DNA from: Marispirochaeta sp.
Lineage (GTDB): Bacteria > Spirochaetota > Spirochaetia > JC444 > Marispirochaetaceae
Assembly: GCF_963668165.1 (NCBI RefSeq)
Contig: NZ_OY764210.1
Span: 1-64,000 of the forward strand
Length of the DNA: 64,000 bases
Direction: 5' to 3'
Below, piece by piece: positions 1 through 9,524 of this stretch. Each line of letters begins with the position of its first letter. Positions within the stretch are counted from its first letter, which is position 1. The position numbers and the translations under genes were made by a program. The notes beneath the pieces are model-generated. The model saw only the letters and a program-made list of their open reading frames with translations. It did not search any database and was not told the DNA's origin.

Positions 1-11
1 ATTTAAAAGAG

Positions 12-560
12 ATGAAGGACCTTGCAGCCAGGCACGAAGAGCGTCCCATAGTGGAATATTGGGACTTTATTTCATGGGGTATCCTTATAATTCTGGGGAC
101 CCTGCTGCACGCCCGGTTCTTTTCCATGGAAATAAACAAAGCCCTGCTGGTTATCTGGCTGCCGGTTTTCATTATCGGAGGTTTTGTCGAAATCATGGCC
201 TGGATCTATCTTGTTAACCGTCTGAAAACGCCTATTTCCACCCGCAGAAACCAGCGTTTCTATGTAGCCTCCGGTGTAATCCTTATCGCGATACTTTTTG
301 TCCTCTACTACCTGATTCACCTCGATGGTCCCATTCCCGGCATGATGCTTCTGCTTTTATCGGTGCTCTTTGCATTTGTGGCACAGATGTCCTACCTGGG
401 CTTGTTTGCAGAGACGGTACTGACTCTGGCGGCCGGGATAGTTCTGACAGTCCTTGATGTCAGGGGCCTGCAGGGCTCGGTGGGTGTCGGACTATTTGCC
501 GGCCTGGAGTTTTTCGTAATCGGAATACACACGAGGATTCTGGAAAAACGACATGGATAA
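12..560 (+). CDS. Polytopic membrane protein of unknown function
   Basis: A 182-residue hydrophobic protein with about five membrane segments (near residues 19-36, 43-66, 84-104, 109-150 as one or two, and 153-172). The reading frame is open back to the first base of the window, so the ATG used here may be internal and the gene may begin upstream. Its stop codon overlaps the start of the winged-helix regulator (ATGGATAA), so the two are translationally coupled and probably head the envelope-export operon that follows. I do not recognise a family; a role in the membrane or as partner of the regulator is inference from position only. Confidence 0.6.
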   Translation: MKDLAARHEERPIVEYWDFISWGILIILGTLLHARFFSMEINKALLVIWLPVFIIGGFVEIMAWIYLVNRLKTPISTRRNQRFYVASGVILIAILFVLYYLIHLDGPIPGMMLLLLSVLFAFVAQMSYLGLFAETVLTLAAGIVLTVLDVRGLQGSVGVGLFAGLEFFVIGIHTRILEKRHG

Positions 561-899
561 ACTCTACACCCGCTTTGACGGGGTGTTTTTCGAAAAGACC
601 CGCCTCTCCCTGATGACCCTGATAATGCAGGAGGAGAGTGTGGCCTTCAACATACGCTCAAGGAGCGCCTTCAGATGAGCGACGGAGCACTTTACACCCA
701 CCTCGAGAAGCTGATCGGCGCAGGCTATGTGCAGAAGCGGAAAGAGATCGCCGGCACGAGCAGTCCGCACCCTCTACTCGGCCACCGCGGCGAAGGAAAA
801 ACCCTCTTTCGGGAATACCTGCGGTTTCTGGAGGAGATCATTACCGCGAAGAATAGCGGATTGTCCATGGAAGCGGGAAAACTGCAGGAAGGAGAATAA
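553..899 (+). pseudogene. Winged-helix (MarR/PadR-like) transcriptional regulator, frameshifted
   Basis: The gene starts with an ATG overlapping the previous stop. Read across frames it gives a typical small winged-helix regulator of about 110 residues: MDKLYTRFDGVFFEKTRLS, then a recognition-helix region LKERLQMSDGALYTHLEKL and a wing ending in GAGYVQKRKEI. A frame change is needed near 653-660 (AACATACGCTC), another near 762 and a compensating one near 795-800. Read literally, the first frame ends at 676-678. Such regulators often sit beside LolA-like/FtsX export operons. Whether the frameshifts are real or assembly errors cannot be decided here. Confidence 0.6.
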
Positions 900-902
900 G
901 CA

Positions 903-1670
903 ATGAACGGAAAAACCGGAGCTGCCCTGATTTTCCTGTCCGCATGCGCGGCACTCAGCCTCTTTGCAGAGGACTCCGTCGCCGGATGAACTGCTGCGTC
1001 TGGCGGAACGGGTAATCTTTCCATCCGTCTATCGAGGCCGAGATGACCATCGAAACCAAAAAACCGGGTCAGCGCGACAGCACCCTCGAGATGGAAACTC
1101 TCTACAAGGAGGGAACCGGTTCCTTTATCGAGATGACCGCCCCCGCCCGCAGCCGCGGAATCTGCGTTTCCTCGAAAAAGGCGACAGCCTCTATATGTAC
1201 AACCCAAAATCCAACAGCAGCAGGCCCCTGCGGCTCTCGCCGGAACAGTCCTTTCAGGGAACCGTCTTCTCGAACAACGATGTCTCCGATCAGCAGTACA
1301 CGGATGATTACAAGGCCTCGCTGGCGGGGGAAGAGCCCCTGGAGCATCCCGATTTCGGTTCCGGTCACCTGCAGCATCCTCAACGCGGTCTCCAAAAGGT
1401 CCGAAGCTCCCTACGGCCGCATCAAGATCTATATTGATATAGAGAATCTTCGTCCGCTGCGTTTCGACTATTACGCCAAATCAGGGACTGCTGTTCAAGA
1501 GCATGCTTCTGAAGGAGTACCGGCAGATGGCGGGAGAGCTGCGGCCCGCGGTCATGCACATGGAATCCTACGAGCTTGAGGGCGCGTATTCAGAGGTCAT
1601 CATCAACAGCCTCGAGGCTCTCGACGATATACCCGATAGCAGGTTCACCACCGCCTCGCTTACCCGATAG
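903..1670 (+). pseudogene. Outer-membrane lipoprotein-sorting (LolA-like) protein, frameshifted
   Basis: The ATG at 903 opens a clear Sec signal peptide (MNGKTGAALIFLSACAALSLFA). Downstream, pieces in different frames join into one protein: an early EMTIETKKPGQRDSTLEMET strand, a GDSLYMYNPKSN segment, then IKIYIDIENLRPLRFDYYAKSG, ending at a TAG at 1668. This is the pattern of periplasmic LolA-fold outer-membrane lipoprotein-sorting proteins, which carry lipidated cargo to the outer membrane. Frame changes occur near 985, 1040, 1155, 1345 and 1490. It lies 3 bp after the regulator and 9 bp before the barrel gene. The family is fairly secure from the stitched sequence; function in this cell is doubtful if the frameshifts are real. 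Confidence 0.6.
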
Positions 1671-1679
1671 GAGGTTCCG

Positions 1680-2902
1680 ATGCGACCCGTCCGTGGTCTC
1701 TTTTCTACTACCCTGCTCCTTTTCATCCTCCTCCCGGTTTCCGCCCATCGCTCTTCGCACAGGAGTACAGCGTCTTCGGAGAAATCAGATCTGGAGGCGG
1801 TCTTTTCGAAATACTCCGGAGGCAGTGCAGGAGAACCGACTCGATTCCCTTCTCGGGGTCGAACTCAACCATCGGCTGGACTATGAGACAGCTTTTCCTT
1901 CATCGCGCACCACAAGGGTACGATGGACCGCACCGAAGAACCGGAGCATACCCTGTATGAAGCCTATATCGATTACCGGCCATCGGATCAGGGTACGGTA
2001 TCGGAGCAGGCAAACAGCGGGTCAGCTGGGGACGGGGCATAACCTTTTTCCCAACCGACTCTCTCCATCCGAGCCACACCCGGGACGATGTGGAAGGCTT
2101 CAGCGGAATCAGCACCCTGATTACCCCGACTCGCCGATCTGCAGCTGACAGGGGCGTGATCGACTTCAGCGCGCCCCTTGTGCGAGGAAACCTCCGCCGG
2201 CTCCGTTAACGAGGATTTCTACAGCAGAGCTGAAATACGCGTTCTACGGGAGCGTGGTTTCTCGGGAACCTCGACCTGGCGCTGTCCGGCGTCTACCGCC
2301 GGGACGAAACCCTTCGGCCGGGGCTTGGCCTTTCCCGTGATCTGGCCGGATTCATTCTGACCGCCGAAGGAGCCGTTGAGTTTCTGAACCAGACCCTCTA
2401 TCCGGACGGAATCCGCGTCGCCGACCTTCAGCGGTGCCGAGCGCCGGCGAACCGTATCCGCTGGCGGCAGCCGGCATCAGTCAGAAGCTGGACGCCCCGA
2501 AAACGATCTCCGATTTCAGCTTCTATGCAGCGGCCGAGTATCTCTATGCCGGCACCGGCTACAGTCGAAGATGATGCGAGAGCGCTATTTCGAGACTGTA
2601 CCCGCCTACTTCGCCACCACCGGGAGCTACCCCACCGCCCGGCTATCCGGGACGGCACTATCTGTTCCTCCTCGGCACTCTGGAGATCTACCAGAAAATC
2701 TCATGTGAGATTTCCGGCCTGACAAACCTGCAGGACGGATCCTCCTCGCTGGGAGCCTCCGCCACCCTGCTGACCATTGCAGGAATGGATCTGGCGGCGG
2801 AGGGTGAAATCCTCGTCGGGGAGAGTACAACCGAGTTCGGCAGCCTGAAAACGGAGGAGGGCTGCCTGGTCTCTGACCCTGAAATCAACACTCTATTTCT
2901 AA
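1680..2902 (+). pseudogene. Outer-membrane beta-barrel protein (DUF1302/alginate-export-like), frameshifted
   Basis: It starts at ATG 1680, six bases after a GGAGG box, with a signal peptide (MRPVRGLFSTTLLLFILLPVS). Fragments in successive frames read EYSVFGEIRSGGG, VQENRLDSLLGVELNHRLDYE, then IGAGKQRVSWGRGITFFPTD, the last being the G-K-Q-x-x-W-G motif seen in DUF1302-type and alginate-export-like porins. The stitched protein ends LKSTLYF, a C-terminal phenylalanine as expected of a Bam-assembled barrel, with TAA at 2900. Roughly eight frame changes are needed, so no long intact frame survives. It probably served as the outer-membrane partner of the adjoining ABC exporter. Confidence 0.5.
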
Positions 2903-2919
2903 ATACGGGAGGATCTGCC

Positions 2920-3637
2920 ATGTCGCTTTTACGGGTAGAACATATCAACAAGGACTATTATCTCGGAAAAACAGTAATTCACGCCCTGAAGGATGTCAGC
3001 TTTTCAGTCAGTGAAGGAGAGTTCATCTCGATTGTCGGCCCTTCAGGCTGCGGCAAGACGACACTGCTGAATATCCTCGGCTGTATCGACAAGCCGACTT
3101 CAGGCCGGGTTTTTTTCGGTGATCAGAATCTGGCGGATCTCTCCGACGGACAGGAGGCGGAAATACGGCTCGCCAGACTGGGATTCATCTTCCAGTCCTT
3201 CAACCTGGTAGCTGTTCTGAACTGCTTTGAGAATGTGGAGTTTCCCCCTTATTCTTGCCGGTGTCGACAAGGCTGAACGCAAACGGCGAGTCAGGCATAT
3301 GGTAGAGCTCGTCGGTCTCGGTGAATTTGTATTACACAAACCGGATGAGCTCTCCGGCGGACAACGGCAGCGGGTCGCCATTGCCCGGGCCCTGATCAAC
3401 CGCCCTTCGATCGTCATTGCCGATGAGCCGACAGCCAACCTCGATTCGGAAACCGGAGATGGAATCCTCGAAACCATGGCCCGCCTCAACAAGGAGGAGA
3501 AGGTCACCTTCATATTCTCGACACATAACCTCGAGATCATGCGCCACGCCAAACGGGTGGTACACCTGAAAGACGGAAAGATCTCATCGGTCACCTCCTC
3601 TGCCCCCTCCTCTGTCGCGAAAGGGGTAACTCAATGA
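2920..3637 (+). pseudogene. LolD/MacB-type ABC transporter ATPase with one frameshift
   Basis: Starting at ATG 2920, the first frame carries the Walker A motif (GPSGCGKTT) and Q-loop (FIFQSFNL) up to about residue 108. The second frame continues with the signature LSGGQRQR, Walker B IVIADEPTANLD and the switch histidine STHN. The two meet at a run of five C at 3244-3248; four would restore the frame. Total length of about 238 residues matches LolD/MacB ATPases. The stop at 3635-3637 overlaps the following permease start. A single homopolymer indel in an otherwise perfect gene suggests a sequencing error or very recent inactivation; treat as probably functional. Confidence 0.75.
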
Positions 3638-4848
3638 TTTTCTTGAAGGTTGCCTGGCAGAACATGATGAAGCACCGCCGGCGCACCGCCCTGATCATCT
3701 TTTCGACAGGCCTTTCGGTGGCGGTTATCCTCTTCGTTGCCGGCATGGTGGAAGGCTTCAAGGTCAACTTCTTCAGAAACATGCTGCAACAGAGCGGTCA
3801 TCTGCAGCTGCTGCCGCAGGGACAGGAAGAGGCGCTGAACCCCTACGACCTCGAACTCCTGCTCGATAATCCTGATGAGCTGGTCGAGGCGGTGCAGCAG
3901 AGAGACGGGATCAAGACAGCCGAAAAGATCCTGACCTTCGGCGCTATGCTGCTGGCGGAGGAAAAGAACCTGACCATCGCCGGTGCGGGCACTCATCCCG
4001 ACTCACTCTTCTTCGAAAAAGCCCGGGAGGGCATCTACGCCGGTGATTTCCTTGCCGAAGAGAATGGGCTCGCCATCAGCCGGAATATCGCCGGGCTGCT
4101 TCATGTTGAGCTGGGAGATCCGGTTGTAGTTCTTGTGGAGGACTCGAGCGGATCTCCCTGGTACATGGAGTATCCGGTCACCGGGCTCTTCGAGACCGAC
4201 AGCCGGGATTTCGACGAGATGTACTTCTTCATCAATCACAGCCAGGCGGAGGAGCTCCTCTATATTCCGGGACAAACCCGTGAGATCCGGGTGCTTCTCG
4301 ATGATAAAGAAAAGGCGCCTTACCTGGCCGATAATCTCACCGGCCGGCCGCCCTTTCAGGACGCCTGCGAAATCAAGGAGTGGCATGAGATCCACGGCAG
4401 CTACCTGGTGCTTCTGCGTATGTTCGATGTCTTCATTGTCTTCATAAATATCTTCACCATCATTGTTGCCGCTACCGTAATAACCAATTCCATCCTGATG
4501 AACATCTTCGAACGGGCCCGGGAACACGGAACCCTGCGCGCCATCGGGATGAAGAGAAGCCAGATATTCGGACTGATCATGACCGAAGGATTCCTGCAGG
4601 GACTGGCGGGAAGCCTGCTCGGACTAATGATCGGCATTCCGCTGGTCCTCTACTTCCAGGCCTACGGCATGAACTGGGGTGCGATTACCGAGAGTTTCGG
4701 AGTTGGCAGAACCTTTAATTTCGCATTCTCCCCGCAGTACGCCTTCTCGAGTCTGGCGGCAGGTGTACTGATCGCCTGCGGAGGATCCCTCTACGCAGGC
4801 CTGATAAGTGTACGTATGAGTATTATGGACAGCCTCAGAGCGGTTTGA
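3634..4848 (+). CDS. FtsX-like ABC permease (LolC/E, MacB type)
   Basis: An intact permease of 404 residues. One N-terminal membrane helix (about 20-42) is followed by a large periplasmic MacB-PCD-like domain (about 45-265) and three C-terminal helices (about 270-300, 320-345, 365-390), the topology of FtsX/LolC/MacB permeases that extrude lipoproteins or lipids mechanically rather than through a channel. The motif ERAREHGTLRAIGMKRSQI is the typical coupling-helix region before the third helix. It overlaps the ATPase by 4 bp and lies 16 bp before a second, related permease, so the pair would form the heterodimer. Confidence 0.88.
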   Translation: MIFLKVAWQNMMKHRRRTALIIFSTGLSVAVILFVAGMVEGFKVNFFRNMLQQSGHLQLLPQGQEEALNPYDLELLLDNPDELVEAVQQRDGIKTAEKILTFGAMLLAEEKNLTIAGAGTHPDSLFFEKAREGIYAGDFLAEENGLAISRNIAGLLHVELGDPVVVLVEDSSGSPWYMEYPVTGLFETDSRDFDEMYFFINHSQAEELLYIPGQTREIRVLLDDKEKAPYLADNLTGRPPFQDACEIKEWHEIHGSYLVLLRMFDVFIVFINIFTIIVAATVITNSILMNIFERAREHGTLRAIGMKRSQIFGLIMTEGFLQGLAGSLLGLMIGIPLVLYFQAYGMNWGAITESFGVGRTFNFAFSPQYAFSSLAAGVLIACGGSLYAGLISVRMSIMDSLRAV

Positions 4849-4864
4849 GGACGGGAGGTAGAAT

Positions 4865-6097
4865 ATGGAGATGATAATTATTGCCTGGCGCAACGTCTTC
4901 CGCAATAAACGGCGCAGTATCCTGAATATTATCGCCCTGACCCTGGCAAGCGGTTTGATGGTCCTGGGCCTTGGCTGGGTGCAGGGCTATCACACCTATA
5001 TCTACAAGGCGATGCAGAACTTCGAGTCCGGGGAGGTACAGCTCATTCCCGATGGGTATCTGACCGAGAGCCGCCGTATGCCGCTGGATCTGAACCTGGA
5101 AGGCTATCGTGATCTCAAGGAGCGCCTGAAATCGATCGAGGGAGTACGGGAAGCGACAGGCCGTATCGACTTCTCCCTGCGCCTCTCGAACCGGGCTGAA
5201 TCGGTATACCTTGTCGGCCGGGGCATCGATCCGGGGAGCGAGGCGAATACGACGGTGCTCTCCGACTATATTTCGGCGGGAAGCTACCTCTCTGCTGACG
5301 AAGAGGGGATCCTAATAGGAAAGGAGCTGGCCGACCGCATGGGAGTGGCCCCCGGCGACACCGTTTATGTGGTCGTCCAGGACAAGTACGGGGTGGAAAA
5401 CTTCAGCGATATCAAGATCGCCGGAATCTTCCACTACGGATTTCCGCCCATCGACAAGAACGTCGTATTCCTTGACCTGGCAAGCGCGATGCGGATGCTC
5501 GACATGGACAATCAGGTAACCAGGGTCGTTATGCGCATGGACGAAGGTATAAGCCCCGCCGAAGGGACAAAACTACTGCAGAAAGAGGATCTGCCGGGTG
5601 AGATCCACAGCTGGAAAACCTTCGCACAGGCGACGGTGTCGGCAGTCAGGGCGGATACCAACAGTTTCTATATCATACTGGTCGTCCTCTATCTCCTGAT
5701 CGTGCTGGGTCTGCTCAACTCGATGTCCATGAGCGTTCACGAACGTACGCGGGAGATAGGAACCCTTAAGGCTATCGGCATGAAGAAAAATCAAGTCGTG
5801 GCTCTGCTGATGACCGAGAGTGCCTGGATGGCGCTGATTTCCGCGGCAGCGGCGGTGCTTATCTCGCTGCCGATGATCTGGTACCTCGGCAGCGTCGGCC
5901 TGGATATCTCGTCCCAAATGCCGAACACTATCCCCGTCCCTTTCGGAGAACAGTTCTACGCCGATTTCAGATTACGCCATTTCCTGATTGCCTTCGGCAT
6001 CGCGACGCTAAGCGGCCTGTTGGGTACTCTTCGTCCGGCGCGCAGGGCGGCGCGGCTGCTGATAGCGGAGGCCATGCGCGGAGGCGGGCTGGGCTAA
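4865..6097 (+). CDS. FtsX-like ABC permease, second subunit
   Basis: A 410-residue paralogue of the preceding permease with the same layout: N-terminal helix near residues 18-40, periplasmic domain to about 265, and three C-terminal helices. The coupling segment ERTREIGTLKAIGMKKNQV is clear, and the C-terminus carries RPARRAARL. It starts after a GGGAGG box. With the ATPase and first permease it completes a LolCDE-like complex; the LolA-like and barrel genes upstream fit export of a lipidated cargo to the outer membrane. It is the last gene of the operon. Confidence 0.88.
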   Translation: MEMIIIAWRNVFRNKRRSILNIIALTLASGLMVLGLGWVQGYHTYIYKAMQNFESGEVQLIPDGYLTESRRMPLDLNLEGYRDLKERLKSIEGVREATGRIDFSLRLSNRAESVYLVGRGIDPGSEANTTVLSDYISAGSYLSADEEGILIGKELADRMGVAPGDTVYVVVQDKYGVENFSDIKIAGIFHYGFPPIDKNVVFLDLASAMRMLDMDNQVTRVVMRMDEGISPAEGTKLLQKEDLPGEIHSWKTFAQATVSAVRADTNSFYIILVVLYLLIVLGLLNSMSMSVHERTREIGTLKAIGMKKNQVVALLMTESAWMALISAAAAVLISLPMIWYLGSVGLDISSQMPNTIPVPFGEQFYADFRLRHFLIAFGIATLSGLLGTLRPARRAARLLIAEAMRGGGLG

Positions 6098-6230
6098 AAC
6101 CCCGGTACTGTCCCGAATCGTGGGGATGAAGGACATTTAAAAGCAGAGGACCAAATGAATTACCCGTTTCCTTGTTCCGTATCCGGTGGATTTTTCCATT
6201 ATAACGGGATAAAACGGCTGCCAGGTGATT

Positions 6231-7142
6231 TTATCCCCACGGTTTGGGACACTGAGAAGGTCCCGCAAGCACCTGATCCAGCGCGGGAAAAGAGGCCCGC
6301 CCCCCGTTCCGGGTAACAGCAAGACCGGCAGCCCGGGCGGCAAAACGCAGAATATGCTCCAGGGCCCAGTGCTGCAACATTCCGTAGGCAAAAGCGCCGT
6401 GAAAGATGTCCCCCGCGGCGGTGGTATCGACGGCTTTAACGGCGAGAGCATCGTATCCTCCCCGCCGGTCGCCGAGGGCCCAGACGCCCCCCTTCTCTCC
6501 CAGGGTAATTACGGCGCAGTTTCCGTTTCTCTGCTGCAGCAGTTCAAGTGCCCGGAATACCTGTTCCGGCCCGGAGAGATCCTCTCCCAGCATTGCCGAT
6601 GCGAAGGCGGCGGAGGCCACAGGATAATCTACAAGCTCCACGAGTTCCCAGGTTGCTCCCCTTAAGGATCCGGCATCCAGGACAGTAAGCGCCTCCGGCC
6701 AGCGGGCCATGGCCGCCCGGGATGCCGCCAGACAGTGACCGTCAAAAAGAAGGACCTCCGGATCCAGTCCGGACAGGGATACGGGTAATTCAAAGAGATC
6801 TTCCGTACTGCGGTGATTTACAATACTGCGGCTGCCGGTGGAACCGTTTACCAGAACAGCGGACACCGGAGTCGGATATTCCGGGTATTCGACAATGCCC
6901 CGGGTGTCGACGCCGTATTCTTTCAGCTCCTCAATAATGAGGGGACCAAAGGGATCCCGCCCCACCGGCCCGGCCAGGGACACAGACACACCCCAGAGAG
7001 CCAGGAGCGCCGCGGCATTGGCCGCGGGTCCTCCGCCGGAGATACTGCGCTCAGCGGCCAGGGATTTTGTGTCCTCCCGGGGGAAGCTGTCCACTTTAAG
7101 GATAATATCCAGCGACGAATGACCAATACAGAGAATATTCAA
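6231..7142 (-). CDS. PfkB-family carbohydrate/nucleoside kinase
   Basis: A ribokinase-fold kinase of about 303 residues. The C-terminal signature VDTTAAGDIFHGAF (normally DTTGAGD) holds the catalytic aspartate and anion hole. N-terminally, SGGGPAANAAALLALWG is the substrate-binding GG motif. The frame can be opened by a GTG at 7154, but a TTG at 7142 is preferred: it lies nine bases after GAGG and gives the usual opening (L/M)NILCIGHSS. The gene stands alone, divergent from livJ and convergent with the FtsX operon. The substrate (sugar, nucleoside or fructose phosphate) cannot be read from sequence alone. Confidence 0.82.
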   Translation of the reverse strand: MNILCIGHSSLDIILKVDSFPREDTKSLAAERSISGGGPAANAAALLALWGVSVSLAGPVGRDPFGPLIIEELKEYGVDTRGIVEYPEYPTPVSAVLVNGSTGSRSIVNHRSTEDLFELPVSLSGLDPEVLLFDGHCLAASRAAMARWPEALTVLDAGSLRGATWELVELVDYPVASAAFASAMLGEDLSGPEQVFRALELLQQRNGNCAVITLGEKGGVWALGDRRGGYDALAVKAVDTTAAGDIFHGAFAYGMLQHWALEHILRFAARAAGLAVTRNGGRASFPALDQVLAGPSQCPKPWG

Positions 7143-7291
7143 GAAGTACCTCACAAAATATCAGTATTAAGAAACAAAAGCAGAATTCACCCTCAATTCT
7201 TAAGGAATCCGCAAAAAATCACTTGATCATTTGTCAATTTAAAACCATTATATAGTAACTCTCGTTATTAACACAATTCAAGGAGATGGTC

Positions 7292-8416
7292 ATGAAAAAG
7301 CGAATTCTCACCTTCGTGGCGATTGCAGTCCTCGTACTGCTGGCACTTAGCGGTTGCGCCGGCAAGGGTTCCAAAACGGTAAAAATCGGCGTTGCAGGGG
7401 CCCATTCAGGAGACCTGGCGTCCTACGGTCTGCCTTCGGTTAAAGCCGCTGAACTGGTAGTTGAAGAGTGGAACGCCAAGGGCGGCGTTCTGGGAAAACA
7501 GGTTGAACTGGTAATAGAAGACGATCAGTGCAAGCCCGAAGTTGCTACCAACACTGCCGCGAAACTGGTTGGCGAGCAGGTAGTCGGTGTTATCGGGCAT
7601 ATCTGCTCCGGAGCCACAAAGTCTGCCTTGGGAATCTACAACGATTCTAAAATACCGGTAATCTCTCCCTCCGCAACCAACCCTCCCCTTACCAAGAGCG
7701 GCGACTATCCCAACTTCTTCCGCACCATCGCGCCGGATGACGCTCAGGCAGCGCTGGATGTTAATTTCGCGGTTGATACCCTGGGTCTCACAAAGATCGC
7801 TGTTCTCCATGACAAGGGAGACTATGGAAAAGGGTTTGCCGACTTCGCCAAGGAATACCTCGATCAGCGCTCCAATGTGGAGGTAGTTGTTTACGAAGGT
7901 ATTCAGGTTGGTGCAGTTGACTATTCGGCCATCATCAACAAGGTAGCCGCATCCGGTGCCGAAGCGATCATCTACGGCGGATACCACCCCGAGGCTTCCA
8001 AGCTCGTCGGTCAGATGAGGACCCGCGGCATGGATACTGTCTTCATTTCCGATGACGGCGTTAAAGACGATACCTTTATCAAGGTAGCTCAGGAAGCCGC
8101 GGAAGGTGTTTACGCCTCCGGTCCGGTTGACACAACCTCCAATCCCCTGGCTGTTAAAGCCACCGAAGACCACCAGAAAAAGTACGGCGAAGATCCCGGC
8201 GCGTTCTTCCTGAATGCCTATGCCGCCACCCAGGCACTGCTCAATGCCATCGAAAAGGCCGGTTCGACCGAGTACGACGCAATTGTCAAAGCCCTGCGCA
8301 GCGAATACGTTGAAACCCCTCTGGGAAACATCAGCTTCGACAAAAAGGGTGACGCTATTGGTGTAGGTTTCTCCGTGTATCAGGTTCAGAACGGCGTTTA
8401 CGTCGAACTCAAATAA
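7292..8416 (+). CDS. livJ: Branched-chain amino acid ABC transporter substrate-binding lipoprotein (LivJ-like)
   Basis: A 374-residue periplasmic binding protein of the LivJ/Leu-Ile-Val family. The signal peptide ends in a lipobox LALSGC with Cys22 as the acylated residue. Core motifs include KIGVAGAHSGDLASYG at the start of the mature domain, SPSATNPPL and YNDSKIPVISPS. ATG 7292 is chosen over ATG 7286 because the GGAG at 7282-7285 is then six bases away. It is the first gene of the liv operon and is separated from livH by 187 bp containing a hairpin, the usual arrangement that lets the binding protein be made in excess over the membrane parts. Confidence 0.92.
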   Translation: MKKRILTFVAIAVLVLLALSGCAGKGSKTVKIGVAGAHSGDLASYGLPSVKAAELVVEEWNAKGGVLGKQVELVIEDDQCKPEVATNTAAKLVGEQVVGVIGHICSGATKSALGIYNDSKIPVISPSATNPPLTKSGDYPNFFRTIAPDDAQAALDVNFAVDTLGLTKIAVLHDKGDYGKGFADFAKEYLDQRSNVEVVVYEGIQVGAVDYSAIINKVAASGAEAIIYGGYHPEASKLVGQMRTRGMDTVFISDDGVKDDTFIKVAQEAAEGVYASGPVDTTSNPLAVKATEDHQKKYGEDPGAFFLNAYAATQALLNAIEKAGSTEYDAIVKALRSEYVETPLGNISFDKKGDAIGVGFSVYQVQNGVYVELK

Positions 8417-8481
8417 ACTTGCTAATTCTGTCATATTCATGTAATATGACGCGTTCTTTCAGAGATCTTGAGAACTTTTTG

Positions 8482-8504
8482 AACAGGCCCGTACAGGGCC
8501 TGTT
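8482..8504 (+). terminator. Intercistronic hairpin between livJ and livH
   Basis: AACAGGCCC and GGGCCTGTT form a perfect 9-bp stem with a 5-base loop. There is no U-run after it, so it is more likely a 3'-end stabiliser or partial terminator than a full intrinsic terminator. Confidence 0.6.
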
Positions 8505-8603
8505 CCTTGCTTCCGTTTCAATGCTAACAGCGTGTACACAACTTTACCGCAGCACATCGCAACAAGGCGGTTTTAGATTACAAGGAGCCAGCAGGAAACC
8601 ACC

Positions 8604-9512
8604 ATGAATCTAGATTATTTAATCCAGCTTACGCTGTCGGGAATGACACGGGGCAGCATTTATGCGCTGATAGCCCTCGGGTATACGATGGTTTACGGCA
8701 TTATTCAGCTTATCAACTTTGCCCACGGTGAAATTTACATGATTGGTGCCTTTACGGCCCTTATAATTGCTACGGTTCTTAATATGACAGGAATGCCCGG
8801 AGTAGCGGTTTTTATCATTGCCATGATTATTGCTGTTGTGTACTCCGCTGCGTACGGAGTGACAATGGAAGCCATGGCATACAAACCGGTACGCCGTGCC
8901 CAGCGCTTATCAGCCCTTATAAGTGCAATCGGAATGTCGTTCTTCCTGCAGAACTACGTGCTGCTGGCGCAGACCTCGGACTTTCTCTCCTTTCCCCGGC
9001 TGATTCCACAGTTCGCCTTTCTGGAAGGGGCCAGAAACTTTTTAACATCCACCCAGATCATCATTTTCGGTGTAACCGCCGTCGTCATGGTGGCCCTTAC
9101 CATCCTGATCAAGTTTACCAGGATCGGTAAAGCCATGCGTGCCACAGCCCAGGACAAGACCATGGCCCTGCTGGTAGGTATAAATATAAACCAGGTTATC
9201 GCCGTAACCTTCCTTATCGGCTCTGCCATGGCCGCTGTCGGCGGTGTGCTGATCAGCTCCCATGTGGGACAAATCAACTTCTATATCGGTTTCCTCGCGG
9301 GTATCAAAGCCTTTGTTGCAGCGGTTCTCGGCGGGATCGGGTCAATTCCCGGGGCAGTTCTTGGAAGTTTTGTGCTGGGGCTGACTGAAAGTTTCGGTGC
9401 AGGTTACATATCTTCGGATTACGAGGATGTTTTCGCCTTTATCATTCTGGTGCTTATTCTGATTTTCCGCCCTGCCGGGCTCCTCGGCCGGGCCCAGAAA
9501 GATAAGATATAA
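8604..9512 (+). CDS. livH: Branched-chain amino acid ABC permease LivH
   Basis: A 302-residue inner-membrane permease with about eight hydrophobic segments. Typical LivH motifs are present: ALGYTMVYGIIQLINFAHGE near residues 22-41 and AVLGGIGSIPGAVLGS near 237-252. It lies 12 bp before livM. Its length matches E. coli LivH (308). The permease pairs with LivM to form the translocation pore. Confidence 0.93.
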   Translation: MNLDYLIQLTLSGMTRGSIYALIALGYTMVYGIIQLINFAHGEIYMIGAFTALIIATVLNMTGMPGVAVFIIAMIIAVVYSAAYGVTMEAMAYKPVRRAQRLSALISAIGMSFFLQNYVLLAQTSDFLSFPRLIPQFAFLEGARNFLTSTQIIIFGVTAVVMVALTILIKFTRIGKAMRATAQDKTMALLVGININQVIAVTFLIGSAMAAVGGVLISSHVGQINFYIGFLAGIKAFVAAVLGGIGSIPGAVLGSFVLGLTESFGAGYISSDYEDVFAFIILVLILIFRPAGLLGRAQKDKI

Positions 9513-9524
9513 GGGATACATACA

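Noticed and set aside
7406..8440. A 344-codon minus-strand open frame opposite livJ
   Set aside because: Shadow frame; livJ has signal peptide, lipobox and family motifs, the shadow has none.
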